From positions 1 to 7,419 of the forward strand of contig PWFE01000113.1 in the NCBI GenBank assembly GCA_003554115.1: a DNA stretch of 7,419 bases. The letters are read 5' to 3'. The notes under the pieces were generated by a model. It was not told where the DNA came from. It worked only from the letters and a program-made list of their open reading frames with translations, and made no database searches. Numbering within the stretch: the first letter of the stretch is position 1; each line of letters opens with the position of its first letter. Of this stretch, positions 1 through 5,723 are shown one piece after another. The DNA is from Haloferacaceae archaeon (GTDB taxonomy: Archaea > Halobacteriota > Halobacteria > Halobacteriales > Haloferacaceae). The position numbers and the translations under genes were made by a program.

Positions 1-2
1 AT

Positions 3-443
3 CTGAATCTCGATGACGAGCTCTCGCGGGTCGCACAGCTGGCCGAAACCAACCAGTATGTCGAACCCTACAGCCGCCGGTCGGTCCCAATCGAGACCAA
101 CGCGGTCTCAACGCCCGTTACTGGTCGACTCAAAGTCGTCACTGGCTACGGTACGAAATCGGCGTACACGACCGTCAAGCTCTCGCCACCCGGCACGGTC
201 ACCGACCACGTAGTCGTCGACGAATCACTTGCCAAACCACAGCGCCGCGAGCCGGAGCCAGCGCCCGGCGAACAGCTCGTGGCGGCTCTTCCAGACGCCA
301 TCTCCCTGCCCGGTGTGGGTGTGATCGCTGGGCTCGTCGTGGTCGTGTTGGCTGGCGTGCTCACCGCGAGTCCAGCCGTGATGGCCGCCATGCTGCTTGT
401 CGCTGGAGCGTCCACCGTATTCGTCGCAAGCCAGACGGTCTAA
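3..443 (+). CDS. Unrecognised protein, C-terminal part, with terminal two-helix membrane anchor (5' end outside window)
   Basis: The frame is open from the first bases to the TAA at 441-443 with typical haloarchaeal codon use and no convincing start, so the true start lies left of the window. 146 residues are visible. The first ~75 are polar with short beta-like stretches (for example GRLKVVTGYG around 41-50 and TVTDHVVVDE around 65-74), as in a soluble or surface domain. A Pro/Glu/Arg-rich linker follows at about 79-91. Two hydrophobic segments close the protein: residues ~103-121 and ~124-142, separated by only a few residues, so they probably form a membrane hairpin. I do not recognise the family, and no catalytic motif is visible. 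It converges on the Fe-S protein gene, and the two stop codons interlock at 440-443. That it is a real gene is fairly certain; the function is unknown. Confidence 0.75.
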   Translation: MNLDDELSRVAQLAETNQYVEPYSRRSVPIETNAVSTPVTGRLKVVTGYGTKSAYTTVKLSPPGTVTDHVVVDESLAKPQRREPEPAPGEQLVAALPDAISLPGVGVIAGLVVVVLAGVLTASPAVMAAMLLVAGASTVFVASQTV

Positions 444-1552
444 TGGTGGTGTTCGTCGTCGGGGTGGGTCGGTGTCCCCGAGAGGTTGCCCTCGGCGTCG
501 ACGCGTTTCTCGCGGAGATACCGAACCCGGTAGCGGTTGGCACTGTTGCTCACGTCGGCCTCGCGGATCTCGTCGATCTCGTTGTCCGCAACTGCGTCGA
601 TGATGTTCTCGAGTTGTTCTTTTTCACTTGGGGTTAACTCGAACTCGTAGGTCTGGGTGTCCTGTCGTTCGAGTTTGGCCCACTCGCGGCCGGCAGCGAC
701 AACCATCGAACAGGGCCCACGACAGGGGAACACGCCGTCGCCGCCCGCTGCAGCCAGTGGTTCGTCCGCCGACAGCTGCCATTCGCGGCGTTTGAGACAC
801 TGTGAGTCATCACAGCAGGCCGCGGCCGCCCAGTCGACGGCCTCATCGGGCAAGACGGTAATCAGGTTGTAGATCCCGCTCTGTCTGTCCTGTTCGTCCC
901 GCCAGTGGTCGACATCCAACTCGCCGCGTTCTTCTCGATGCCAGTTGACGACCGTCGCCGGATAGAAGGCCTCGACGGCCTCGTACACCTCGGCTGCCGA
1001 GAGTTTGGGAAAGATCCAGCCCGTTTTGAGCGACGGCGCGGTACGGAGCGGGCGGTACCGGCCGTTCTCATCGAGCGTCCCGATCTCACGAGCCGCAAGG
1101 GGGTCGGCGTGCGCTGTGAGGTTAGTGGCGTCGGCATCACTGTCGTCGACGTGGCGAACCTCGTAGTGGCGCGTGCCGTCGGCCGAAATGCTCGTGGTGA
1201 CTGCAAGTTGGCCCCACTCGCGGTCGACGCCGGAGTCGAGAGTGGCGTAGCGATCCGGAACGGGGTGTTCGGCGGCCAGTTCAAGCCACCGACAGAACGC
1301 TCTGTTGACTGCTGTGCTGACCTCGTGGGTATAAAAATACCAGTTCGTGATGTAGGCAGTCAACTCGGCGTCGACAGTCTCCAACTCCTCAGCACTGGGG
1401 TCTGTCTGTTTGTCCGGTGTCTCGATGTGATACGTATCTGTATCGGCGTCGTAGTCGGCAGTTAGTCCGTCGTAATCGATCACATCCTCTGCAAGTGCCT
1501 GTTTAAGCGCTGCCAACTGGGTCTCGGAGAGCGTGGGTCCAACAGTCGACAT
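440..1552 (-). CDS. DR2241-family iron-sulfur protein, partner of the CbiX chelatase
   Basis: A 370-residue acidic soluble protein resembling the non-chelatase part of Deinococcus DR2241, that is, the 4Fe-4S binding domain plus the stabilising domain. The likely cluster ligands sit at residues 246/247, 252, 277 and 281, in the patterns CCDDSQC and CRGPC. Residues ~175-235 (GWIFPKLSAAEVYEAVEAFY onward) form the conserved-looking core before the cysteines. Residues ~300-350 form a helix-rich tail. The C-terminus ends in three histidines (368-370). The ATG at 1550-1552 directly abuts the cbiX stop (TAGATG), so translation is probably coupled to cbiX and the two proteins probably act together in the cytoplasm. 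The exact role (redox, cluster-dependent regulation or metal supply to the chelatase) is not established. Family assignment is from memory of the motif pattern and gene context. Confidence 0.85.
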   Translation of the reverse strand: MSTVGPTLSETQLAALKQALAEDVIDYDGLTADYDADTDTYHIETPDKQTDPSAEELETVDAELTAYITNWYFYTHEVSTAVNRAFCRWLELAAEHPVPDRYATLDSGVDREWGQLAVTTSISADGTRHYEVRHVDDSDADATNLTAHADPLAAREIGTLDENGRYRPLRTAPSLKTGWIFPKLSAAEVYEAVEAFYPATVVNWHREERGELDVDHWRDEQDRQSGIYNLITVLPDEAVDWAAAACCDDSQCLKRREWQLSADEPLAAAGGDGVFPCRGPCSMVVAAGREWAKLERQDTQTYEFELTPSEKEQLENIIDAVADNEIDEIREADVSNSANRYRVRYLREKRVDAEGNLSGTPTHPDDEHHH

Positions 1553-2431
1553 CTACTTGCCCGCCGTCCCTGTCGTCGGTTTGGTCTGCTGACCCACTCG
1601 CGTGATCGCGTTCCCGATGTCCGCGCCAGCGTCGGCAGCGCGTTCGAGAATCACGTCGGCAGTTAGTTTCTCGGTGCCGACTGCCCCACCGTACCAGATT
1701 CTATGGCCGTCGACCTCGGCGGGCACATCGTAGCCCTCCCGGTAATCCGCAGTGAGTCCCATATCTTCGGGGATGTCCTCTTGGGTGTGGTAGCCGTCGG
1801 CGATAAACAGCGGGACGACGATGATATCCTCGCTGTCGAACTCGTCGCTAACGTTGTCGACTTCCGGCTCTTCGTCCATATACAGTGATTTGACCTCATC
1901 GAACCGGCCAGTCTCGCGGATGCGCTCGGTGTGGTACTCGATTGCCTTTGCGCTCTTTTTGTTGCGCTCGGTGCCGTGGCCGACAACCGCAAACCCAAAC
2001 CCCTCGCCGACGTCCTCGTCGCCAGTTACCGTCTCTGCGCGGCGAATGAGTACGTCGGTCATCGCCTCGTGGGTGCCGACCGGCCCGCAGTAGTGGACCT
2101 CCCGGCCGATGTCGCTGGCGACCAGCGTGGCGGTATCTGCCGAGATTCCCTCTGAATCCCATAGCTCGGGGTCCCAGCCCTCCAATCGGAGCTCGCGGGG
2201 AATGACCCGCTCGGTAAAGTAGCCTTCACTGATAAACAGCGGAACAACGTAGATGTCGTCGCCGCGAGCCGTCCGGAGTACTTCTCGAAGCGAAGGCTGT
2301 TCCTTCCAGAAGCCGGTTCGAACCTCGTCAAACACGCCTGTCTCGCGGATTGTATCGGCGTGGGTGTGCGTCGGTGTCGCCGAATCCGGATTGAGATGCG
2401 AGCCGTGGGCGACGATGACCAGCGATTGCAT
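1553..2431 (-). CDS. cbiX: CbiX-type sirohydrochlorin chelatase, two-domain form
   Basis: A 292-residue cytoplasmic class II chelatase, predicted to insert Co2+ (or possibly Fe2+) into sirohydrochlorin for cobalamin or sirohaem-derived cofactors. It is an internal duplication. Unit one has VAHGSH (His9) and VPLFISEGYFTE. Unit two has VVGHGTERN (His152) and VPLFIADGYHTQEDIP (His215). The pieces RETGVFDEV (29-37) and RETGRFDEV (172-180) lie 143 residues apart, exactly as do His9 and His152. The expected second catalytic His is Phe72 in unit one and His215 in unit two, so only the C-terminal half keeps the full pair. The ATG at 2429-2431 is chosen because the VAHGSH motif begins at residue 7, normal for the family. 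It is the first gene of an operon with the Fe-S protein. No other cobalamin or haem genes lie nearby, so the metal is uncertain. Confidence 0.9.
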   Translation of the reverse strand: MQSLVIVAHGSHLNPDSATPTHTHADTIRETGVFDEVRTGFWKEQPSLREVLRTARGDDIYVVPLFISEGYFTERVIPRELRLEGWDPELWDSEGISADTATLVASDIGREVHYCGPVGTHEAMTDVLIRRAETVTGDEDVGEGFGFAVVGHGTERNKKSAKAIEYHTERIRETGRFDEVKSLYMDEEPEVDNVSDEFDSEDIIVVPLFIADGYHTQEDIPEDMGLTADYREGYDVPAEVDGHRIWYGGAVGTEKLTADVILERAADAGADIGNAITRVGQQTKPTTGTAGK

Positions 2432-2437
2432 ACCAAT

Positions 2438-2474
2438 CCAAGAGCCGAGAGGCTCTTAGGGCTTCGGCTCTCGG
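2438..2474 (-). promoter_or_regulatory. Alternative hairpins in the cbiX leader
   Basis: Reading the minus strand toward cbiX, CCGAGAGCCGA (2474-2464) can pair over 11 positions with TCGGCTCTTGG (2448-2438), the only imperfection being a G-U wobble at 2472/2440. A second hairpin, AAGAGCC-TCTC-GGCTCTT (2457-2440), is a perfect 7-bp stem with a 4-base loop. The two share their 3' arm, so they exclude each other. The shared arm ends 6 bases before the cbiX ATG. On the plus strand the long stem would have an A-C mismatch, so pairing is complete only in the cbiX sense. It could be an RNA switch or attenuator, or a DNA operator. Function is inference; the repeats themselves are seen directly. Confidence 0.5.
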
Positions 2475-2495
2475 TTATCTGCTACCGATTTGTGG

Positions 2496-2504
2496 CGAAA
2501 TACC
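2496..2504 (+). promoter_or_regulatory. TATA/BRE-like promoter for the ACT-like protein gene
   Basis: CGAAATACC lies with its centre about 33 bases before the ATG at 2533. It has a BRE-like purine start and a degenerate TATA core, consistent with a leaderless or very short-leader haloarchaeal transcript. No Shine-Dalgarno sequence precedes the start, which supports this reading. Confidence 0.4.
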
Positions 2505-2507
2505 CAA
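2498..2507 (-). promoter_or_regulatory. Possible TATA-type promoter element for cbiX
   Basis: The minus strand reads TTTGGGTATTTC here. A TATA-like core near 2500 would place the transcript start near 2475, giving a leader of about 43 bases that begins almost exactly at the long hairpin arm. An alternative core, AGATAAC at 2475-2481, would give a start near 2452 and cut the long hairpin out. The element overlaps the plus-strand promoter of the divergent gene. Weak sequence match. Confidence 0.3.
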
Positions 2508-2532
2508 AAGGGTTCGATGCGCGTAGGTTGGT

Positions 2533-3042
2533 ATGTCGCTTGCTGCCGAGACGCGTGAGGCCGTCCGCAACCGCCCGGTCCTGTTTGAGGCGCTTCGTGC
2601 GGGTGTCGTCAACTACACTGCTGCGGCTGACTCCCTTGACGTTGAGGGCGATCCTGAAGCGATTGCGACCGCACTCCGCCGGTTTGCTGCGGATCTCGAC
2701 GACCCACAGCCCGGAGAACGGTCAATCACTGTTCGGCTCCACAGCGCGATCGAGACGGTCGACGCCGAACCACTCTTGGCCGTCGACGGAGCGGGCCTCG
2801 CGGTCGCAGGAGAATCGAGCGAGAGCACGTCTACCGCCGATTTCGACGACCAAACCGCAGTGCGGGTGACCGGCGAGGTCGACGCCCACCTGTTGTCGGC
2901 AGTGGTTGATCGGCTCCGAGTCGCCGAAATCCCGGTTACTGCAGCCGGCAGCACCGACGAGGCGATGGTGGTCGTTGTGCCGCGACGTGAGGGACCGAGT
3001 ACCGTCCAGCTACTTGAGGCGGTCGCCGAGTCGACCTACTGA
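2533..3042 (+). CDS. Small protein with helical/HTH-like N-terminus and ACT-like C-terminus (DUF7523-like)
   Basis: A 169-residue acidic soluble protein. Residues ~5-55 are helical, with a spacing (VLFEALRAGVVNYTAAADSL, then PEAIATALRRFAADL) that could be a helix-turn-helix. Residues ~63-90 form strands (SITVRLHSAI, EPLLAVDGAGLAV). After a Ser/Thr/Asp linker (~93-106), residues ~108-165 read beta-alpha-beta-beta-alpha, as in ACT-type ligand-binding domains: TAVRVTGEV, helix HLLSAVVDRLRVAEI, then AMVVVVP and a last helix. From memory it resembles a haloarchaeal uncharacterised family, I believe DUF7523. It is transcribed divergently from cbiX across 101 bases and its last 7 bases overlap the DUF5788 gene. 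A regulator role is plausible from fold and position but unproven. The start at 2533 fits the upstream TATA-like box. Confidence 0.8.
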   Translation: MSLAAETREAVRNRPVLFEALRAGVVNYTAAADSLDVEGDPEAIATALRRFAADLDDPQPGERSITVRLHSAIETVDAEPLLAVDGAGLAVAGESSESTSTADFDDQTAVRVTGEVDAHLLSAVVDRLRVAEIPVTAAGSTDEAMVVVVPRREGPSTVQLLEAVAESTY

Positions 3043-3440
3043 ATCGAATCCAAAAACGAGAGCCAGCGCTTGTAGTCGTCGATGTTGTTGGTCCGCGATT
3101 CCTCACCGTAGCTGGGGTGTCGGATTGTTTTGAGTGCGTTCTGTGCCCGGTCGATGCCGATGATTTCGTCGGCGAGTGCTTCGGCTTCCTCGCGGCTGAG
3201 TTGGTCGGTTTTGAGTCGGTCGACACGCAGATCACGTTCGGCCGCGAACCGCTTTCGGGCCTGCGAGACGAGTTCGTTCGTTTCGGGCGGCAGCGTCTCG
3301 ATTTTTCGCGTTTCGATAATAAACTCCCGGAGGTTGATCTCCTCGCCGTCGACAGTGAGCGTCTTGGGAATCGATGCGCCGACGGTTGCACTCTGGCGGT
3401 TGATCCGTTTCAGGAGTGTTTCTCGCTCGGCGTCGTTCAT
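3036..3440 (-). CDS. DUF5788 family protein, function unknown
   Basis: A 134-residue, highly charged, mostly helical cytoplasmic protein. It matches the haloarchaeal DUF5788 pattern as I recall it: an N-terminal ERETLLKRINRQSATVGASI stretch (5-24), a short strand section TLTVDGEEINLREFI (27-41), then Arg/Glu-rich helices (~55-105) with EEAEALADEIIGIDRAQNAL near 85-104 and a C-terminal KRWLSFL (124-130). The frame stays open 17 codons further upstream to 3491, but I chose the ATG at 3440. The family motif begins right after it, and a TATA-like box lies about 30 bases before it, inside the longer version. No catalytic residues are recognisable. The middle could form a coiled coil. Its 3' end overlaps the ACT-like gene by 7 bases, and its promoter region faces that of the DUF7521 gene. 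Confidence 0.85.
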   Translation of the reverse strand: MNDAERETLLKRINRQSATVGASIPKTLTVDGEEINLREFIIETRKIETLPPETNELVSQARKRFAAERDLRVDRLKTDQLSREEAEALADEIIGIDRAQNALKTIRHPSYGEESRTNNIDDYKRWLSFLDSIQ

Positions 3441-3467
3441 GCTGGTACGTTGCGTCTGTGTAGCAAA

Positions 3468-3477
3468 AAGGATAGTC
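3468..3477 (-). promoter_or_regulatory. TATA-like promoter element for the DUF5788 gene
   Basis: The minus strand reads GACTATCCTTTTTGC around here. The ACTATC core is about 30-35 bases before the chosen ATG at 3440, the distance expected for a leaderless haloarchaeal transcript. The match is weak but supports the shorter start. Confidence 0.35.
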
Positions 3478-3495
3478 GACCGGACTGCCACGACT

Positions 3496-3508
3496 CGGAA
3501 ATATTATT
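3496..3508 (+). promoter_or_regulatory. TATA/BRE promoter for the DUF7521 gene
   Basis: CGGAAATATTATT is the most AT-rich short run in the window: a BRE-like CGGAA followed by an ATATTATT TATA core. Its centre is about 27 bases before the ATG at 3532, which predicts a transcript starting at or next to the start codon. A GGAG at 3525-3528 is too close to the ATG to be a good ribosome binding site. Confidence 0.6.
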
Positions 3509-3531
3509 AGTTACAGGTCGGAACGGAGTGT

Positions 3532-3822
3532 ATGGCACACACCACGGGCGGGCCTGAACTCGCAGTCGCGCTCATCGTGGTCAAAGCACTCATGCTGGTT
3601 GCGGGTGGCTTCGTGCTCTACTATGCCACCAAGGCCTACCGCCGGACCGGCGATCAGTCACTCGGCTTTCTCGCCACCGGCTTCGGGTTCGTGCTGTTCG
3701 GGTCGGTGCTCGGCGGCACCGCCTACGAACTGTTTGGGACGCCACTCGCGGCGGGTGTCGTGATCGAAAGTACGTTCGTATTGGTGGGTTTTCTGTTCAT
3801 TGCCTATTCGCTGAAACGCTAG
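3532..3822 (+). CDS. DUF7521 family small membrane protein, three helices
   Basis: A 96-residue integral membrane protein. Hydrophobic segments lie at about 10-32, 43-64 and 72-93. Between the first two is a basic loop KAYRRTGDQSLG (34-45), and the C-terminus ends in SLKR; with the basic loop and tail placed inside, the N-terminus would face outward. The pattern of a glycine-rich second helix (GFLATGFGFVLFGSVLGG) and a final helix ending in IAYSLKR resembles the haloarchaeal DUF7521 family as I recall it. Members often sit beside winged-helix regulators, but here the neighbours are DUF5788 and cysS. No active-site residues are seen, and sensing or anchoring roles are only guesses. The stop (CTAG) is one of just two CTAG sites in the window. 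cysS follows after 57 bases in the same direction and could be co-transcribed. Confidence 0.8.
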   Translation: MAHTTGGPELAVALIVVKALMLVAGGFVLYYATKAYRRTGDQSLGFLATGFGFVLFGSVLGGTAYELFGTPLAAGVVIESTFVLVGFLFIAYSLKR

Positions 3823-3843
3823 GGTGGGCTGTCGACTTCGACG

Positions 3844-3852
3844 GCTTGAAAT
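3844..3852 (+). promoter_or_regulatory. Possible weak promoter element for cysS
   Basis: GCTTGAAAT is centred about 32 bases before the cysS ATG at 3880, in the 57-base gap after the DUF7521 gene. It is the only TATA-like stretch in the gap. cysS could instead, or in addition, be read from the strong upstream promoter near 3500. Confidence 0.25.
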
Positions 3853-3879
3853 CGCTTGCCCGAGTGAGTTCGGCTACCA

Positions 3880-5358
3880 ATGGCGCTTTCGGTGACCAAC
3901 ACGCTTTCAGGCGACCGCGAACAGTTCGAGCCAACCGGCGATTCCGTGCTCGTCTACGTCTGTGGGCTGACGGTCTCGGACGACCCACATCTGGGCCACG
4001 CCCGGCTGTGGACCCACGCTGACGTCATCTGCCGCTGGCTTGACGTTGCGGGCTACGATGTCACTCACGTCGAGAACTTTACCGATATCAACGAAAAGAT
4101 TGCTGCCCGCATCGGTGAGCGACCCGACTGGGAGACTGAAAGCGATGTTGCCCGCCACTACATCGAAACAGTCGTCGACTACATGCGCGCGCTTAATTTC
4201 AAACGTGCCTCGGTGTATCCGCGTGTTTCAGAACACATCCCCGAGATTATCGAGTTGGTCGAAACGCTGATTGAGTCGGGCCACGCCTACGAAACCAACG
4301 GCTCAGTGTATTTCGATGTCACCTCATTTGAGTCCTACGGCAAGCTCTCGAACCAGCAGCTCGACGAGCTGGAAGCCCAAGACGCGGTCGACGAACACGC
4401 CGAGAAACGCAACCCTGCCGATTTCGCTCTCTGGAAAGCCGGTGGCGTCTCACCGGAGGCGATCCGCGAGCATGCCAAATGCGACCACGGCAACGAGACT
4501 CCCACTGGCCACACGTGGGATTCGCCGTGGGGCGAAGGTCGACCGGGCTGGCATATCGAATGTTCGGCGATGTCGATGACCCATCTCGACGAAACCATCG
4601 ATATTCACATCGGCGGTCACGACCTCGTCTTTCCGCATCACGAAAACGAGATTGCCCAGAGTGAGGCGGCGACGGGCGAGCCGTTCGCCAACTACTGGCT
4701 CCACACTGGCCTGCTTGAGACGAAGGGCGAAAAGATGTCCTCCAGTCTGGATAACTTCTTTACTGTCGAGGCAGCTCTCGAAGAGTTCGGCCCCAACGTG
4801 ATCCGGACCTTCTATCTCTCGACTGAGTACAGCTCGAAACAGACCTTTTCGGCGGCGGCAATGGACGAGGCTGCCGAACGCTGGGGTCGGCTCGACCGCG
4901 CCTATGAAACCGCAGTCGACGCACTGGATTCGGTCGACGCCCACGCCAAAGCCGTCGACGATGAGCTTCGAGCCGCGGTCGCCGAAACGGACGAGTCGTT
5001 CCGCGAGGCGATGAACGACGATTTCAACGTCAGAGAGGCGATGGCCGCGCTGCTCGAACTCACCACCGCAGTCAACAAACACGTCGACGCTTACGACGAG
5101 TACGACTATCAGGGGCTCAACGCCGCCGTCGAGGCCTTCCAGCTGTTTGGCGGCGAGGTGTTCGGCCTCCAGTTCGAGACGGTCTCCGAGGGCGATGTTG
5201 AACTCGCCAGCGAGTTGGTCGAGCTCGTGCTTGATGTGCGGGAAGACGCCCGCGAGGCCGGTGACTACGAGCAGGCCGACACGCTGCGGGACCGGCTTGA
5301 GGCGATGGATATTGTGGTCGAAGACAGCGGCGAGGAGTCGACGTTCCGATTCAAATAA
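3880..5358 (+). CDS. cysS: Cysteinyl-tRNA synthetase (class I)
   Basis: A 492-residue cytoplasmic enzyme that activates cysteine with ATP and charges tRNA-Cys. It has the class I signatures HLGH (37-40, the HIGH motif) and KMSSS (285-289). The zinc site that recognises cysteine is complete: Cys28, Cys228 (in GWHIECSAMS), and His253 and Glu257 (in FPHHENEIAQ). The spacing matches E. coli CysRS (Cys28, Cys209, His234, Glu238) except for about 19-20 extra residues before Cys228, in the segment ~187-213. The catalytic fold spans ~20-310. The helical anticodon-binding region follows (~325-400, with MNDDFNVREAMAALLEL). The small C-terminal domain carries ADTLRDRLEAMDIVVEDS (466-483), typical of the family. 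The start is supported by the standard short N-terminus before the first strand. It is essential in most organisms; nothing suggests inactivation. Confidence 0.97.
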   Translation: MALSVTNTLSGDREQFEPTGDSVLVYVCGLTVSDDPHLGHARLWTHADVICRWLDVAGYDVTHVENFTDINEKIAARIGERPDWETESDVARHYIETVVDYMRALNFKRASVYPRVSEHIPEIIELVETLIESGHAYETNGSVYFDVTSFESYGKLSNQQLDELEAQDAVDEHAEKRNPADFALWKAGGVSPEAIREHAKCDHGNETPTGHTWDSPWGEGRPGWHIECSAMSMTHLDETIDIHIGGHDLVFPHHENEIAQSEAATGEPFANYWLHTGLLETKGEKMSSSLDNFFTVEAALEEFGPNVIRTFYLSTEYSSKQTFSAAAMDEAAERWGRLDRAYETAVDALDSVDAHAKAVDDELRAAVAETDESFREAMNDDFNVREAMAALLELTTAVNKHVDAYDEYDYQGLNAAVEAFQLFGGEVFGLQFETVSEGDVELASELVELVLDVREDAREAGDYEQADTLRDRLEAMDIVVEDSGEESTFRFK

Positions 5359-5438
5359 CGACATTTTTGCTCGTCAGGTATCTCGCTCGCACTGCTCGCG
5401 TCAGTACCACTCTCTGCCCTCGGCAAGAAACAGCGCCG
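5359..5438. other. Convergent intergenic region between cysS and the DUF357 gene, with cysS T-tract terminator
   Basis: These 80 bases separate two convergent genes. TTTTT at 5363-5367, a few bases after the cysS stop, is the likely plus-strand terminator, since haloarchaeal termination relies on short U tracts without a required hairpin. In the other direction the minus strand has only a weak TTTCTT near 5425-5430 after the DUF357 stop, so transcripts from that side may run on into cysS antisense. No further gene or repeat is seen. Confidence 0.5.
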
Positions 5439-5723
5439 CTATGTCGTAAACAACTCAGTCTCGTCGGGAATCGAAAACAGTCCCATCCGAACGCCGGCAT
5501 CCAGCCAGCCGTAGCCATACGAAAACGACGCCAGCGCGTTGACCAGATCGTCATTTTCGCGGAAGTGTCGACCGTCTTTTAAATATGAGTCGGCCATCTC
5601 CACGCAGTCGGCGGCCGCCGCGCCGAGTGGGGTTCCCTCCGGGGCAGTCCGTTCGGCTTCGGTCAGTGCGTCGGCCAGCATGCGTTCATAGCGGTCGGTT
5701 TTCTCGGCGAGGTCGGCTGACAT
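5439..5723 (-). CDS. DUF357 domain protein
   Basis: A 94-residue, all-helical, acidic cytoplasmic protein of the archaeal DUF357 family. The N-terminal half has a long amphipathic helix (residues ~3-26) and a second around 33-50. The C-terminal half contains the conserved-looking block NDDLVNALASFSYGYGWLDA (57-76) followed by GVRMGLF, the part I associate with DUF357. Its length is normal for the family, so it appears intact. The ATG at 5721-5723 is the only sensible start. It lies 43 bases after the stop of the tadC-like gene in the same direction, with no clear promoter or Shine-Dalgarno site in the gap, so it is probably the last gene of that operon. The biochemical function is unknown; the context suggests a soluble accessory of the pilus-type machinery or merely shared transcription. 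Confidence 0.85.
   Translation of the reverse strand: MSADLAEKTDRYERMLADALTEAERTAPEGTPLGAAAADCVEMADSYLKDGRHFRENDDLVNALASFSYGYGWLDAGVRMGLFSIPDETELFTT

Noticed and set aside
905..1465. 186-codon open frame on the plus strand
   Set aside because: Fully inside the DR2241-like gene on the other strand, with no promoter and no recognisable motif.
2360..2869. 169-codon plus-strand frame spanning the cbiX start and the divergent promoter
   Set aside because: It overlaps two better-supported genes and has the Arg/Ser-rich look of a shifted frame of the ACT-like gene.
3441..3491. Longer N-terminus for the DUF5788 protein (start at 3491)
   Set aside because: The extra 17 residues precede the family motif and would place the likely promoter element inside the coding region; the ATG at 3440 fits better.
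4450..5364. 304-codon open frame on the minus strand
   Set aside because: It is antisense to the certain cysS gene; its residue mix is that of a mirror frame.
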